Shown here piece by piece: positions 17,381 to 26,316 of a DNA stretch of 64,000 nucleotides. Each line of letters begins with the position of its first letter. Positions within the stretch are counted from its first letter, which is position 1. The notes under the pieces were generated by a model. That model saw only the letters and a list, made by a program, of their open reading frames with translations, was not told the DNA's origin and did not search any database. Where the stretch lies: NCBI RefSeq assembly GCF_002002725.1, contig NZ_MUNW01000063.1, positions 62,001-126,000 on the forward strand. The letters run 5' to 3'. The translations under genes and the position numbers were made by a program. This DNA comes from Sinorhizobium sp. A49. Lineage in GTDB: Bacteria; Pseudomonadota; Alphaproteobacteria; Rhizobiales; Rhizobiaceae.

Positions 17381-19216
17381 TCAGAAGCGCCAGATCAACG
17401 GCACGATGAACACGGAGACGACGAAGAACCAGATCAGCAGAGGCAATCCGAGCTTCCAATAATCGGTGAAGGCATAACCACCGGGCCCCATCACCATCAG
17501 GTTGGTCGGTGTTGCAATGGGAGTGAGAAACGCGCCAGCCGCCGCCACAGCGGTGCTCATGAGCACCGGACGCGGGGAAATGCCCATGGCCGTCGCTGCC
17601 GCCACGCCGATCGGGATGACGATCAGTGCGGTTGCGGTGTTGCTGATCAGCTGTCCCATGATCGCCGTCAGGACGAACAAACCGGCGAGCAGTGCGATAG
17701 GGCCGGCATCCCCGACGAGGTTGACCAAATGCTCTGCCATCAGTTTTGCTGCTCCTGTTTGCACCATGGCAGTGGACAGCGGCATCATCGCGCCAACGAG
17801 GATCACAGTCGTCCAGCCGACAGCGCGATAGGATTGCTCGACGCTCATGATCCCCGACAAGATGATCGCACCTGCAGCGAGCAGGCCGGCCACTGCGGGC
17901 GGCACAAGGCCCGTGGCGAGAAGCAGAACCATAGCGAACAGGATGATGACCGCCTGGCGTGCGCCCGGTCCCATCGGAACAGCTTGACGGCGGACGAGCT
18001 CCGGCGAATTGACCACCAGCACGTCCGGATCATCCAGGTGAACGTCGAGCGCCTTCCAGGTTCCCTGCAGAAGCATCGTGTCACCGGCCTGCAGCACCAT
18101 GCCGCCTGCATCCTTGGTCGCGCTTCCGGCTGCGATCTGCGCCCCGGCGCGCTGCACCGCCAGAACGATCAAGTCGCCGCTGTCGGTAACCATGCCCGGA
18201 AAGACGGTTTCGCCAATGAGCCCCGAGCGTGGCGGGATGACGACTTCAGCCAGGCCTGAACTGCGATTGAAAAGCGTTTCCTCACCTTGACCCGCCGCCT
18301 TCTCGTCGCGAAAGGCGAGATGCATCTCGGCGGCGAATACGGCGGCGCTTTCAGCCTCGCCGCGCACAAGGAGATGATCCCCCTCTGCCAGCTGCTGCCG
18401 CCTGATCGGCCCGGCCGTTTCACCCTCCTGAATGGCAACGAGCTGCAGTCCTGGATAGGCAGAAAGATCAATCCCGGACGATGATGCACCCACGAAGGGC
18501 GAGCTAGCGCGCACCCGCATCTGATAGATTCCGCTCGCCAGGCCATATTGCTCGACGAGCGTCTTCGCATGCTGACTGAAGTCGGCAGGCATGGTTGCGC
18601 CGTTGCGCTCCGGCAGAAGCTGCTTTCCGAAAAGCACGATGATCGCCATCGTCCCGGCCAGAAGCGGAACGCCCACAAGGGCAAACTCGAAGAAGCTGAA
18701 ACCACGCCCTTCCGCATCGATGGCTGCTTCAGACACAAGCACGTTTACCGGCGTTCCCGTCAGCGCGAGCATGGAGCCGGCGTGCGCCGCAAAGACGAGC
18801 GGCATGAGCAGCTGCGAGGAATTCCGCCGAAGGCGGACAGCGATGACGACCACCACAGGCAGAAGCGCTGCGACGGCACCGTTGACGCTGATAAGCGCAG
18901 TGAGAAGCGAGACGAGCACCATGGTCAGGAGCAGGAGACGCGTGCGGCTTTCTTCGCCGGCGCCGCGGATCAGCAGTTGCCCGGCCCAGGCCGTCACACC
19001 GGTGACCTCGAGCCCTGAACTGACGACAAAGAGCGATGCGATAAAGATGACGGCCGGATCACCAAATCCGCCAAGCGCCTGACCCAGTGTGAGAACACCG
19101 GTAGCCCACAGCGCCAATGCGGTCAGCATCGCCACGAAGACAACCGGCAGCTTGTTCCAGACGAACAGAACGACGGCAACGGCGATGATGGTGGCGGTGT
19201 ATGCTATCGGGCTCAA
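17381..19216 (-). CDS. SLC13-type anion permease with RCK_C (TrkA-C) domains
   Basis: The product has 611 residues. The N-terminal half has about six helices (residues 1-205) with GGFGDPAVIFIASLFVVSSG and AHAGSMLALTGTPVNVLVSE. The latter is the conserved TPxN motif of the SLC13/DASS and CitMHS ion-transporter group. Residues about 210-400 form a soluble insertion resembling two RCK_C domains (GLQLVAIQEG, EGDHLLVRGEAE). The C-terminal half repeats the fold, ending with FLTPIATPTNLMVMGPGGY. Such proteins import dicarboxylates or sulfate with sodium, or act as uncharacterised anion permeases. The substrate is unknown. It is a single gene with no obvious partner. Confidence 0.88.
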   Translation of the reverse strand: MSPIAYTATIIAVAVVLFVWNKLPVVFVAMLTALALWATGVLTLGQALGGFGDPAVIFIASLFVVSSGLEVTGVTAWAGQLLIRGAGEESRTRLLLLTMVLVSLLTALISVNGAVAALLPVVVVIAVRLRRNSSQLLMPLVFAAHAGSMLALTGTPVNVLVSEAAIDAEGRGFSFFEFALVGVPLLAGTMAIIVLFGKQLLPERNGATMPADFSQHAKTLVEQYGLASGIYQMRVRASSPFVGASSSGIDLSAYPGLQLVAIQEGETAGPIRRQQLAEGDHLLVRGEAESAAVFAAEMHLAFRDEKAAGQGEETLFNRSSGLAEVVIPPRSGLIGETVFPGMVTDSGDLIVLAVQRAGAQIAAGSATKDAGGMVLQAGDTMLLQGTWKALDVHLDDPDVLVVNSPELVRRQAVPMGPGARQAVIILFAMVLLLATGLVPPAVAGLLAAGAIILSGIMSVEQSYRAVGWTTVILVGAMMPLSTAMVQTGAAKLMAEHLVNLVGDAGPIALLAGLFVLTAIMGQLISNTATALIVIPIGVAAATAMGISPRPVLMSTAVAAAGAFLTPIATPTNLMVMGPGGYAFTDYWKLGLPLLIWFFVVSVFIVPLIWRF

Positions 19217-19419
19217 TCGCTCCGCTCCTCATTTGGCCCTCCGGGCCTTCCAAACCACACAGCCGCGCTGACCACGCAACGTCGACATGCACAATGCGTC
19301 CGATGCGTTCGCCTCGAGCAGTCACCCGCCTCCGCACCTGATGTGGCCTTGATGGCTGTCAGGTCAGGGATCGCCCGCAGGGGCGCCCTCGTCCACAGGC
19401 GAACAGCCCAGCGAAACAG

Positions 19420-20631
19420 CTAGTCATCCAAGGTCGCCATAAGGATGCCCAGCCGGCAGCCTTTCTCGTACTCCTTGAGATTGACATACTCCTTGATGGT
19501 ATGAATCTCGGCCTGGCCGGCACCGATGGTGATGGTGGGCACGCCGTGCTTGTCGAGCCAATTGGCGTCCAAGCCGCCATTGGAAAAGACATAAACCGGC
19601 TCGATGCCGAGGATCCCAAGCGCCTTGGTCGCGCGCTTTACGATCGGCGTGTCCTTACCCAGTTCGAACGGCGGGTAAGACGGCTTGTGGCTGAATTTCA
19701 CCTCGGCCGTATCGCCCTTGTCGTCCGTCACCTCGCTCTGCGCCTTCGTGAAGGCTTCCTTATAGCCGTTGGCGATTTTCGTCGCGAAAGCAGCTTCGGG
19801 GCTGCGCGCCTCACCCTTGAGGAAAGCATAGTCGGTCACGACGTTGGTGGCGTCGCCGGCAGGCTTGTCGTTCTTGCCGCCGAAGATGCCGATATTGCTC
19901 GTGCCTCGGCCGTCCGGCTTGACCACCTTGCCGAACCAACCGCTGCGCTTCGCCTCGGCGAGCGCCATTGCTCCGACCAGCGTCGCCGAGATACCCTTCT
20001 CCGGCGCAACGCCCGCATGCGACGCCCTGCCCGTGATCTCGACTTCCCAATTCTCCTGCCCGACCGCACCCACGATCAGATCCGAAGCCGATTGGCCATC
20101 GACGTTGATGCACATGACCGCGCCATTGAGATCAGCGGGGTTGAGTTCCCTTGCACCATGGAGCCCGCTCTCTTCACGCACGGTGAACAACAGGGTGATC
20201 GGTGGATGCGGCAGCTTGTGCTTGATCAATGTCTCCGCAACAACCACAAGAAGGGCAACGCCGGTGCGGGCATCGCCGCCGAGCGCGGTGGTGCCGTCAG
20301 ACACAATGCGGTCACCCTCGCGCCGTGGCTTGGCACCGGCGCAAAGCGGCACCGTGTCGAGGTGCGTGGAAAAGAGCAGCCGTGGTCCGGGCCGCGTTCC
20401 CGGAATATCCACGATCAGATTGCCCGTTTCGGTCGGCAACGGAATGCGCTTGTTGACGTCATCGAAGCGAATGGCAGACTCCGGCACCCCGATTTTCTTC
20501 AGGGCGTCACACACAGCCAGACCGATGTTCTTTTCCTGTCCGGTAACACCCTCTACCGAGAGGAATCGCATCAGATGTTCTTCCGCTGCGGCGACGTCGA
20601 GAGGAATTGAGAGGTTGCTCATGATATCCAT
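19420..20631 (-). CDS. M20-family metallopeptidase, peptidase T-like
   Basis: The product has 403 residues. Zinc-site motifs of the M20 clan are visible. LLFSTHLDTVPLC supplies the first histidine and the aspartate. SDGTTALGGDARTGVA supplies the bridging aspartate region. TVREESGLHGARELN supplies the double glutamate. The C-terminal TIGAGQAEIHTIKEYVN supplies the last histidine. A dimerisation domain lies between (GRASHAGVAPEKGISA). PepT-type enzymes release the N-terminal residue from tripeptides; related M20 enzymes hydrolyse acyl amino acids. The gene follows an AbgT-type importer on the same strand with 45 bases between, so the pair probably imports and cleaves a small peptide or acyl-glutamate. 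A start at 20622 is also possible. Confidence 0.88.
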   Translation of the reverse strand: MDIMSNLSIPLDVAAAEEHLMRFLSVEGVTGQEKNIGLAVCDALKKIGVPESAIRFDDVNKRIPLPTETGNLIVDIPGTRPGPRLLFSTHLDTVPLCAGAKPRREGDRIVSDGTTALGGDARTGVALLVVVAETLIKHKLPHPPITLLFTVREESGLHGARELNPADLNGAVMCINVDGQSASDLIVGAVGQENWEVEITGRASHAGVAPEKGISATLVGAMALAEAKRSGWFGKVVKPDGRGTSNIGIFGGKNDKPAGDATNVVTDYAFLKGEARSPEAAFATKIANGYKEAFTKAQSEVTDDKGDTAEVKFSHKPSYPPFELGKDTPIVKRATKALGILGIEPVYVFSNGGLDANWLDKHGVPTITIGAGQAEIHTIKEYVNLKEYEKGCRLGILMATLDD

Positions 20632-20676
20632 CCGATTGTTTGCATAGTGTTTCGATCAGAGTTGCCGAATGGACCC

Positions 20677-22224
20677 TCACAGGCCCCACGGCAGGCCAAG
20701 TGCCTTCCAGACCGCAAAGAGGGCCGTCCACAGCACGAACATCAGCACGACATAGGGGAGCATCATCGAGACGATCGTGCCCACGCCGGCAGATTTGTCA
20801 TACTTCTGGGCGAAACCGACAACGAGCGCGAAATAGGCGTTGAGCGGGGTGATGGCGTTCATCGGAGAGTCGCCGACGCGATAGGCGGCCAGGACGGCTT
20901 CCGGCTCAACGCCGAGCTTCATCAACAGCGGCACAAAGACAGGAGCGAAGATTGCCCATTTTGCAATCGCCCCTGTCAGCAGCAGGTCGATGATCGCGAC
21001 GACAACGATGAAGCCGATCAGGAGCGGCAGCGGCCCGATATTGGCAGCCTGCAGGGCACCCGATAGGCTCAAGGCCATGACCGTGCCAATGTTGGTGTAG
21101 GTGAAATAGGCAACGAACTGGCTGAGAACGAAGAACAGGAAGATGGTTCCGCCCATGTTCTTGATCGATTTCTCGATCGCCGCAATCACCTCCGCCAAGG
21201 TTCGCATCGTTCCGGCACCGATGCCGTAAGTCCATCCTGTCACCAGAAAGATCAGCATGATCAGGGCAATCAGGCCGTTCATGAACGGTGAATTGCCGAT
21301 GAGTTCGTCGGTGGTGGGATTGCGCAGCGGCGCGCCGCTTGGGATGGTCAGAAGGAGGAACACCGCAAGGAGGGCGATGAGCCCGTAAAGAGCAAACCGC
21401 AGACCGCGCGATTCCTGCTCGGAGAGCGTCGCCCCCTGATTTTGAACACCGCCTTCGGCGGCTTCAGGATTATACTCCCCCAGCCGCGGCGCGATGATGC
21501 GATCGGTGATGAAAGCGATCACGACCGTCAGGAAGACCACCGAGGCGATTGAGAACCAAAGGTTGGATGCCAGGCCGATCGACCGATTGGGATCGACGAG
21601 ATGGGCCGCATCGTTGGTGAATTCGACGAGGACGGCATCGAGAGGCTTGATCAGCATGTTGACCGTGAAGGCGCCGGCCACGGCGGCGAAGCCGAGCGCG
21701 AGGCCGGCAAGCGGATGTCGCCCGACAGCCAGATAGGCAACGCCGGCAAGCGGTATCAGCACCAGATAACCGGCGTCAGCCGCAATGCTTGCAAGGATGC
21801 CGACGAAGGCCAGAATATAGGTCAGCGCCCACCGCGGCGAGACAATGACGAGCTTGCGGATCAGCGCGGTGACCAGACCGGATTCCTCGGCCACGCCCGC
21901 GCCGATCATGGCCGCAATCATCAGCCCCACGGCGGTGAAGCTCATGAAATTGGGAATGAGCGACGAGTAGAGAAAGCGGATGCCTTCCACATTCAGCAAG
22001 CTGCGGATTGCCGTCGATGCCTGTTCGATCTCGTGCGTATCCGGGTTGATGCGCTCGTAGGTGACCGCCGCTCCAAAAGCGCCGAGCACAGCCGAAAGGA
22101 CGATGACAATGCCTATGAGAATGAGGAAGATGACCACAGGGTGGGGAACCATGTTGCCCACCTTCTCGACAGCGTCGAGAAATCTCTGCATCGTGGTCTT
22201 TGATGCGGCATTGGCAGTGGCCAT
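20677..22224 (-). CDS. AbgT-family transporter (p-aminobenzoyl-glutamate transporter type)
   Basis: The start at 22224 is preceded by GGAGG at the right distance; the open frame extends further upstream, but without family-like sequence. The product has 515 residues. It opens with FLDAVEKVGNMVPHPVVIFL, the typical start of AbgT proteins, and has about nine to eleven helices. Conserved segments include NFMSFTAVGLMIAAMIGAGVAEESGL, here split over a helix hairpin, and VGDSPMNAITPLNAYFALVV near the C-terminus. AbgT imports p-aminobenzoyl-glutamate, while some relatives export sulfonamides. The gene lies upstream of the M20 peptidase and is probably cotranscribed with it, which favours uptake of a hydrolysable peptide-like substrate. 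Confidence 0.92.
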   Translation of the reverse strand: MATANAASKTTMQRFLDAVEKVGNMVPHPVVIFLILIGIVIVLSAVLGAFGAAVTYERINPDTHEIEQASTAIRSLLNVEGIRFLYSSLIPNFMSFTAVGLMIAAMIGAGVAEESGLVTALIRKLVIVSPRWALTYILAFVGILASIAADAGYLVLIPLAGVAYLAVGRHPLAGLALGFAAVAGAFTVNMLIKPLDAVLVEFTNDAAHLVDPNRSIGLASNLWFSIASVVFLTVVIAFITDRIIAPRLGEYNPEAAEGGVQNQGATLSEQESRGLRFALYGLIALLAVFLLLTIPSGAPLRNPTTDELIGNSPFMNGLIALIMLIFLVTGWTYGIGAGTMRTLAEVIAAIEKSIKNMGGTIFLFFVLSQFVAYFTYTNIGTVMALSLSGALQAANIGPLPLLIGFIVVVAIIDLLLTGAIAKWAIFAPVFVPLLMKLGVEPEAVLAAYRVGDSPMNAITPLNAYFALVVGFAQKYDKSAGVGTIVSMMLPYVVLMFVLWTALFAVWKALGLPWGL

Positions 22225-22550
22225 ATCGTGCCTCCGTTGAGCCAAAAGACGCGTCCCGAGAGAACGCTGGAATTTAGAAATTCGGGTCGCGCGCTTTGTT
22301 GACGGTGGTTCAACACCGATTTGGCATGCACCCCAGCGCGACAGCCGTGGCTGCCGACCTAATGTCTTATCCGGAAAGCCCGGATAGGCTTCCCGGCCCG
22401 AAGGCCATCCTTCAGCACCAATCACTTTTCAGGGAAGCGGACGAAAGAAGTCGTGCAGAAAGAATCCGCGTCACAGAACCGGTCTGAACGATCATCGAGG
22501 TGTACTCCGCTGTCGCGGAGCACGAATGATCGTCATCGCGACACGCCGGT
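22225..22550. other. Spacer upstream of the AbgT gene with a large hairpin
   Basis: This 326-base stretch lies between two minus-strand genes. It holds the presumed AbgT promoter (not identified) and a long imperfect inverted repeat at 22488-22533. No gene is recognised. Confidence 0.5.
22488..22533. repeat. Long imperfect hairpin downstream of lipoprotein gene
   Basis: The outer arms ACGATCAT and ATGATCGT pair over 8 bases. The inner arms GTG/CAC and TCCGC/GCGGA pair around a TGTC loop. It lies 18 bases beyond the stop of the glycine-zipper lipoprotein gene. It lacks a U-tract, so it may protect the transcript end or be a protein-binding palindrome rather than an intrinsic terminator. Confidence 0.45.
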
Positions 22551-22811
22551 TCAACGTGGGCAGGGCGCAACATATACACGGCCGGTACTACGATCCTGGA
22601 ACCGGCATTGGCCCGGCTGGCCAGCCACATTTCCGATGATCGCCCCTGACACGCCGCCGATTGCAGCGCCGACGGCCGCACCACGGACGTCGTTTCTCAC
22701 AGCACCACCAACGACTGCACCAGTTGCTGCCCCGATGCCTGCACCCTGTTGAGTCGATGAACAACCACCAAGCGCCAAACCTGCCAAAATACACAGCAGC
22801 AACTTCTTCAT
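22551..22811 (-). CDS. Small glycine-zipper lipoprotein
   Basis: The product has 86 residues from the ATG at 22811; an ATG one codon earlier is equally possible. The ribosome binding site GGGGAG precedes it. Residues 1-16 (MKKLLLCILAGLALGGC) form a lipoprotein signal with a typical lipobox. The mature part is a glycine-zipper (GAGIGAATGAVVGGAV, GAAVGAAIGGVSGAIIG), as in the Rickettsia 17-kDa surface antigen and YMGG/OsmB-like families, then a short cysteine-containing tail (CRFQDRSTGRVYVAPC). It is likely anchored in the outer membrane. The function of such proteins is mostly structural or unknown. Confidence 0.82.
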   Translation of the reverse strand: MKKLLLCILAGLALGGCSSTQQGAGIGAATGAVVGGAVRNDVRGAAVGAAIGGVSGAIIGNVAGQPGQCRFQDRSTGRVYVAPCPR

Positions 22812-22902
22812 CACACTCCCCTATGTAACGCCCACAGATCTGAAGATCGCGGCAGAAGCCATACACGCCATCACTAAAGCATTATGTCGCTCAACACCGC
22901 CT

Positions 22903-22926
22903 GTGATCGGCATAGAATCCCAAAAC
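22903..22926 (+). repeat. Dispersed intergenic motif, copy 3
   Basis: Reads GTGATCGGCATA then GAATCCCA then AAAC. It is the closest match to copy 1. It lies between the lipoprotein gene and the decayed transposase fragment. Confidence 0.5.
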
Positions 22927-23483
22927 TACGCTCTGAGTTCAAATCTATTGGCTGAACCACAGAGCTAACGGACTGCAGATACTGAAGGAATTAGCGCGTA
23001 ATACCAATCCTCGCTGATGTCGGCTGACGGGATACCCAAAAGCCGACGAATCTCAATCGATGGTGCAAACAGGAGGTTTGCGAAGGGTTCTGCGGTTTCG
23101 TTCCGGGCGGGCTCTGATGGGGAGAGGCTGCGTCTTTTGGCCCGGCAGACAAAGGATGCCCAAGCTCGTCGGCTCTTGGCGCTTGCCTCTATCCATGACC
23201 GCGGTTCGCGCTCGGATGCCGCCCGATTGGGCAGTGTGACCCTGCAGGTCGTGCGTGACTGGCTGATGCGCTTCAATGCATGCAGTCCCGACGGGCTGAC
23301 CCGGAAGGGCAGACATCTGGCCGACAGCCGTTATCGTCTTCTGGAATCTTAGCCGAATGTGTCCCAAAACATTTCCGGGTCACACGACTGAGTCACAGCA
23401 ACAACAAACCCCTTCTTGAGGGATTGCTTCAAAGCTCTGAAAAGTCGGAGGAAATTGGGACCGCCTGTGACCCAAAAGAATAA
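22927..23483. other. Spacer with IS remnant, no intact gene
   Basis: Apart from the IS630-type fragment at about 23100-23352, this stretch holds no recognisable gene. A short hairpin (CCCTTCTTGAGGG) lies near 23410, and the last bases lead into the tRNA-Ser 3' end. Confidence 0.45.
23100..23352 (+). pseudogene. Decayed IS630-family transposase, N-terminal fragment
   Basis: The frame reads DGERLRLLARQTKDAQARRL, then LASIHDRGSRSDAARLGSV and TLQVVRDWLMRFNACSPDGL. This is the helix-turn-helix start of IS630-type transposases, whose intact length is about 340-360 residues. After PDGL the expected DRKAPG continuation is scrambled (TRKGRHLADSRYRLLES) and a stop follows. The scrambling suggests a frameshift or deletion. 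The upstream part of the frame does not look like protein, and the DDE catalytic domain is missing. It is a non-functional remnant next to a tRNA gene. Confidence 0.7.
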
Positions 23484-23573
23484 TGGCGGAGAAGAAGGGA
23501 TTCGAACCCTCGATACCCTTCCGGGTATACTCCCTTAGCAGGGGAGCGCCTTCGACCACTCGGCCACCTCTCC
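23484..23573 (-). tRNA. tRNA-Ser (anticodon GCU)
   Basis: Ninety bases including the encoded CCA, with the long variable arm of a class II tRNA. The acceptor arm GGAGAGG pairs with CTTCTCC. The D-arm begins TGGCCGAGTGG. The anticodon stem CTCCC/GGGAG encloses CTGCTAA, giving anticodon GCT (reads AGC/AGU). The variable arm TACCCGGAAGGGTA is self-complementary. The T-arm carries GGTTCGAATCC. Confidence 0.97.
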
Positions 23574-23779
23574 GTTAGCGCCTGACTAGTGTCAGACCGC
23601 GGGCAATGCAAGATTTTTTTGTCGGTTTCTGGGAAATGAGCGAATTTTCATGTGGGCACCCGAAGAACGGACCCCGTCACGGCCGTGAAGAGACACCTCT
23701 TCGCCTGCAACGCCCCACCAGCGCGGGCAACGCGAGCGCTGCCCTGATCAGGATCAGGGACTTGCTGCCGGGGATCAAT

Positions 23780-25999
23780 TCATGACTTCCGAGAGAGCCT
23801 GTCGATCGCATCGAGCGTCGCCGCTCCAAAGTCCCCATCGACGGGGCCACTATAAAGGCCGCGGTCTTTCAACAGCGCCTGCATTTCCTTGCGGAAGGCA
23901 GGTGTGAAATTGCTCGGCTGCGACTTCAATTCCTGAAGCTTGGCCGGGTCACCACCCTCGACGCTGGCCGCCGCCCAACGCACCGCCTCCTTCGCATCCG
24001 CCTTGGTGCCGAGCCCATAGTCATAAAGACGGCTCAGATTTCCCATCGCGTAGGCACTGCCGGCATTCGCCGCCATTTCGTACCATGTGCGCGCCTGGGC
24101 ATAGTCCTGGGCGACGCCGGTGCCGACATCATAGAACCAGCCGAGCAACGCCATCGAATAGGAATCACCGACATTCGCCGCTTTTTCATACCAGGTCTTG
24201 GCTTCCACATAGTTCTGCTCGGTGCCAAGTCCGTTCTGATAGGCCCACCCGAGTGACGACATCGCGTTGACGTCGCCGCCTTCGGCTGCCTTCTTGTACC
24301 AGTTGAGCGATTGCGCCAGGTCCTTCGACAGGCCAAGTCCTTCTCTATAGAACCACGCGACGGTCGCCATGGCGTTGGCGTACCCCTGGTCGGCAGCCAG
24401 CTGATACCATCTCGCCGCTTCCTCGTAGTCCTGGGCAATACCGCCGTAACCCTCACGATAAAGCCAGCCGAGCGATGCCTGACCATAGGCATTGCCGGCC
24501 TTTGCCGCCTGCTCGAACATCCGCTTGCCCTGATCGACATCGACGGCGCCGTCGGTGCCGTAGACGGAGAACCAGGCCAGGTTGGTCAACGCATACATAT
24601 TCCCGCCGTCGGCGGCCTTTTGGTAGTTGTGGCGTGCCTCGACATAATCGCGTCCGGCGTCCTGTGCCCGTCCCAACATATTGACGAGCATCATGTCGTC
24701 GGGGTTCTCGTTGACCGCCTGGGCACAGGCGGTCAGAGCACGGGCCGAATCGAGCTTCAGGAAATTCACACCTACGAAACCGGGCATGGACTGCGGTTCG
24801 CCTGCCAGCAGATAGCAGTCGCGCGAGGCTTGCGTGTCCTTGCCGGTCTGCGAGATGTTGAGCCCTTTTTGTGGTTCGAGCGCCGCGATCTGCTGCTCCG
24901 CCTCCGCCTTGTGCTTGCTGTCGGGGTAACGTTCGAGGAACCGCGTGAGCGCTGCGGCATCGGTCGATTGCTTCAGGGCGTCCCAGGCAATCTCGTCAGG
25001 CGTTACGCTCGACGTCTGCTCGGCCTCGGTCAGAAGCTTCAGCTTCTTCTCAGCCAACATCTTGTAGACCGGATCGGATCCATGCTTGGCGAGGAAGGCG
25101 GCGATCAGATCCTTGTCGGCGAGATCGCGGATATTCTGCCAGTCGGCGGCAGCGGCCGATTGGCTGTTGGGCGAGAGCTGCTCGCCGTTGTTGGTGATGC
25201 TGATGTTGACTTCCTTGATGTTCAGGAAGATTTGCGCGCCACCGAGCGATCCATAGACAAAGGGCTCCTGGCCCCGGTTGGTGACCGAAACCACCTCGTC
25301 GCGCACCTTGCCCAACGCGATGCGCACATCGACGCCCGGCTCTGTGAGGTATTTGGCAAGCGCTGTGGCAAAGGGGCTATTCTTGCCCTCGCCATCAAGG
25401 GCCACTGTGCCGGCCTTGGAAGCAAAGGCGACCAACAGGTCGGCCGATTCCGGCTCGACCCGCGCGAGACCTCGCGAAACGGCGCGCGTCGAGATCGAGC
25501 GCGTCATGCTCTGCTCGAACGGGTTGTTGCGACAGGCGTCTAGGATCACCAGCTTGAGCTTGGTCGCGCCCTCGAGCGAGCGCTGAACCCGATCGAGACC
25601 GACCGCCTCGTCCTCGATATCCTTGTCCGTCTGCAATTTTACGTCGGTCGGCAGCAGAAAATTCTGGCCGTTCATTTCCATGCCGTGGCCGGAATAGTAG
25701 ACAATCGCCACATCGGCGCCCGTTGCCAGGTCTTCGAAATCCCGCAGCGCCTTGACCATATCCTTGCGCCCGACATCGTGGACCGTGGTGACGGAATCGA
25801 AACCGGCCTCCTCGAATGAAACCTTCATCAGTTCGACGTCATTGGCGGGATTGTTGAGTTGCGAGGTCGCCTCATACTTCTCATTGCCAATCAACAGGGC
25901 GACGCGTTTTGCGGCCAGGGCATCCGCCGGGGAAAAGGCCAGCACGGCCACGAAAAGAATGACGAATGACCGCCACTGCCGGAGATGCCCCGTAATCAT
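23780..25999 (-). CDS. Secreted caspase-like (C14) protein with Sel1 repeats and a peptidoglycan-binding domain
   Basis: The product has 739 residues with a strong ribosome binding site (GGAGGGAAG). A signal peptide (about 1-29, cut after ADALAA) precedes a caspase domain (about 31-260): RVALLIGNEKYE, the catalytic histidine H105 in YYSGHGMEMNG and cysteine C156 in LVILDACRNNPF. Residues about 410-700 carry a run of Sel1/TPR-like repeats of 36 residues (for example AAKAGNAYGQASLGWLYREG, AADQGYANAMATVAWFYREG). The C-terminus (MQALLKDRGLYSGPVDGDFG) is a PG_binding_1 domain. It is probably periplasmic and bound to the cell wall. Substrates of bacterial caspase homologues are largely unknown. It stands alone, next to the tRNA gene. 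Confidence 0.9.
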   Translation of the reverse strand: MITGHLRQWRSFVILFVAVLAFSPADALAAKRVALLIGNEKYEATSQLNNPANDVELMKVSFEEAGFDSVTTVHDVGRKDMVKALRDFEDLATGADVAIVYYSGHGMEMNGQNFLLPTDVKLQTDKDIEDEAVGLDRVQRSLEGATKLKLVILDACRNNPFEQSMTRSISTRAVSRGLARVEPESADLLVAFASKAGTVALDGEGKNSPFATALAKYLTEPGVDVRIALGKVRDEVVSVTNRGQEPFVYGSLGGAQIFLNIKEVNISITNNGEQLSPNSQSAAAADWQNIRDLADKDLIAAFLAKHGSDPVYKMLAEKKLKLLTEAEQTSSVTPDEIAWDALKQSTDAAALTRFLERYPDSKHKAEAEQQIAALEPQKGLNISQTGKDTQASRDCYLLAGEPQSMPGFVGVNFLKLDSARALTACAQAVNENPDDMMLVNMLGRAQDAGRDYVEARHNYQKAADGGNMYALTNLAWFSVYGTDGAVDVDQGKRMFEQAAKAGNAYGQASLGWLYREGYGGIAQDYEEAARWYQLAADQGYANAMATVAWFYREGLGLSKDLAQSLNWYKKAAEGGDVNAMSSLGWAYQNGLGTEQNYVEAKTWYEKAANVGDSYSMALLGWFYDVGTGVAQDYAQARTWYEMAANAGSAYAMGNLSRLYDYGLGTKADAKEAVRWAAASVEGGDPAKLQELKSQPSNFTPAFRKEMQALLKDRGLYSGPVDGDFGAATLDAIDRLSRKS

Positions 26000-26316
26000 G
26001 CTCTTCCCTCCGGCGCTCCCTTATCTCCTGGCTCTTCGGCAGCAAGAGACGGGAGGCGCACAACCCCATTGCCGGCACTTCGGGACGATGCCACCGCCCC
26101 ACAGTCATGCCCTGATGAAACTATTACGTATGAGCCAGGGGCTTTCAATGTCTCCGATCGCCATATTTTTTGAGCCTCGTCTTTCGGCCTGCGCCGCAAG
26201 GTCGAAGCAAGTCGGCAACCTTAACTCAGACGCCGCATCTCTTGCGCCGGGTGATTCCGGGCGGGCGCGATGCGTCTCCTGAGCCAAGGAAAGGCTATGC
26301 GTTCTCGGAGCTTGCC
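26000..26316. other. Divergent spacer between caspase and PilZ genes
   Basis: This 317-base spacer should hold both promoters. The plus-strand reading frame of the first PilZ gene is open through part of it, but the residues encoded there are arginine- and proline-rich and unlike a PilZ protein. I therefore treat it as non-coding. No operator is recognised. Confidence 0.45.
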
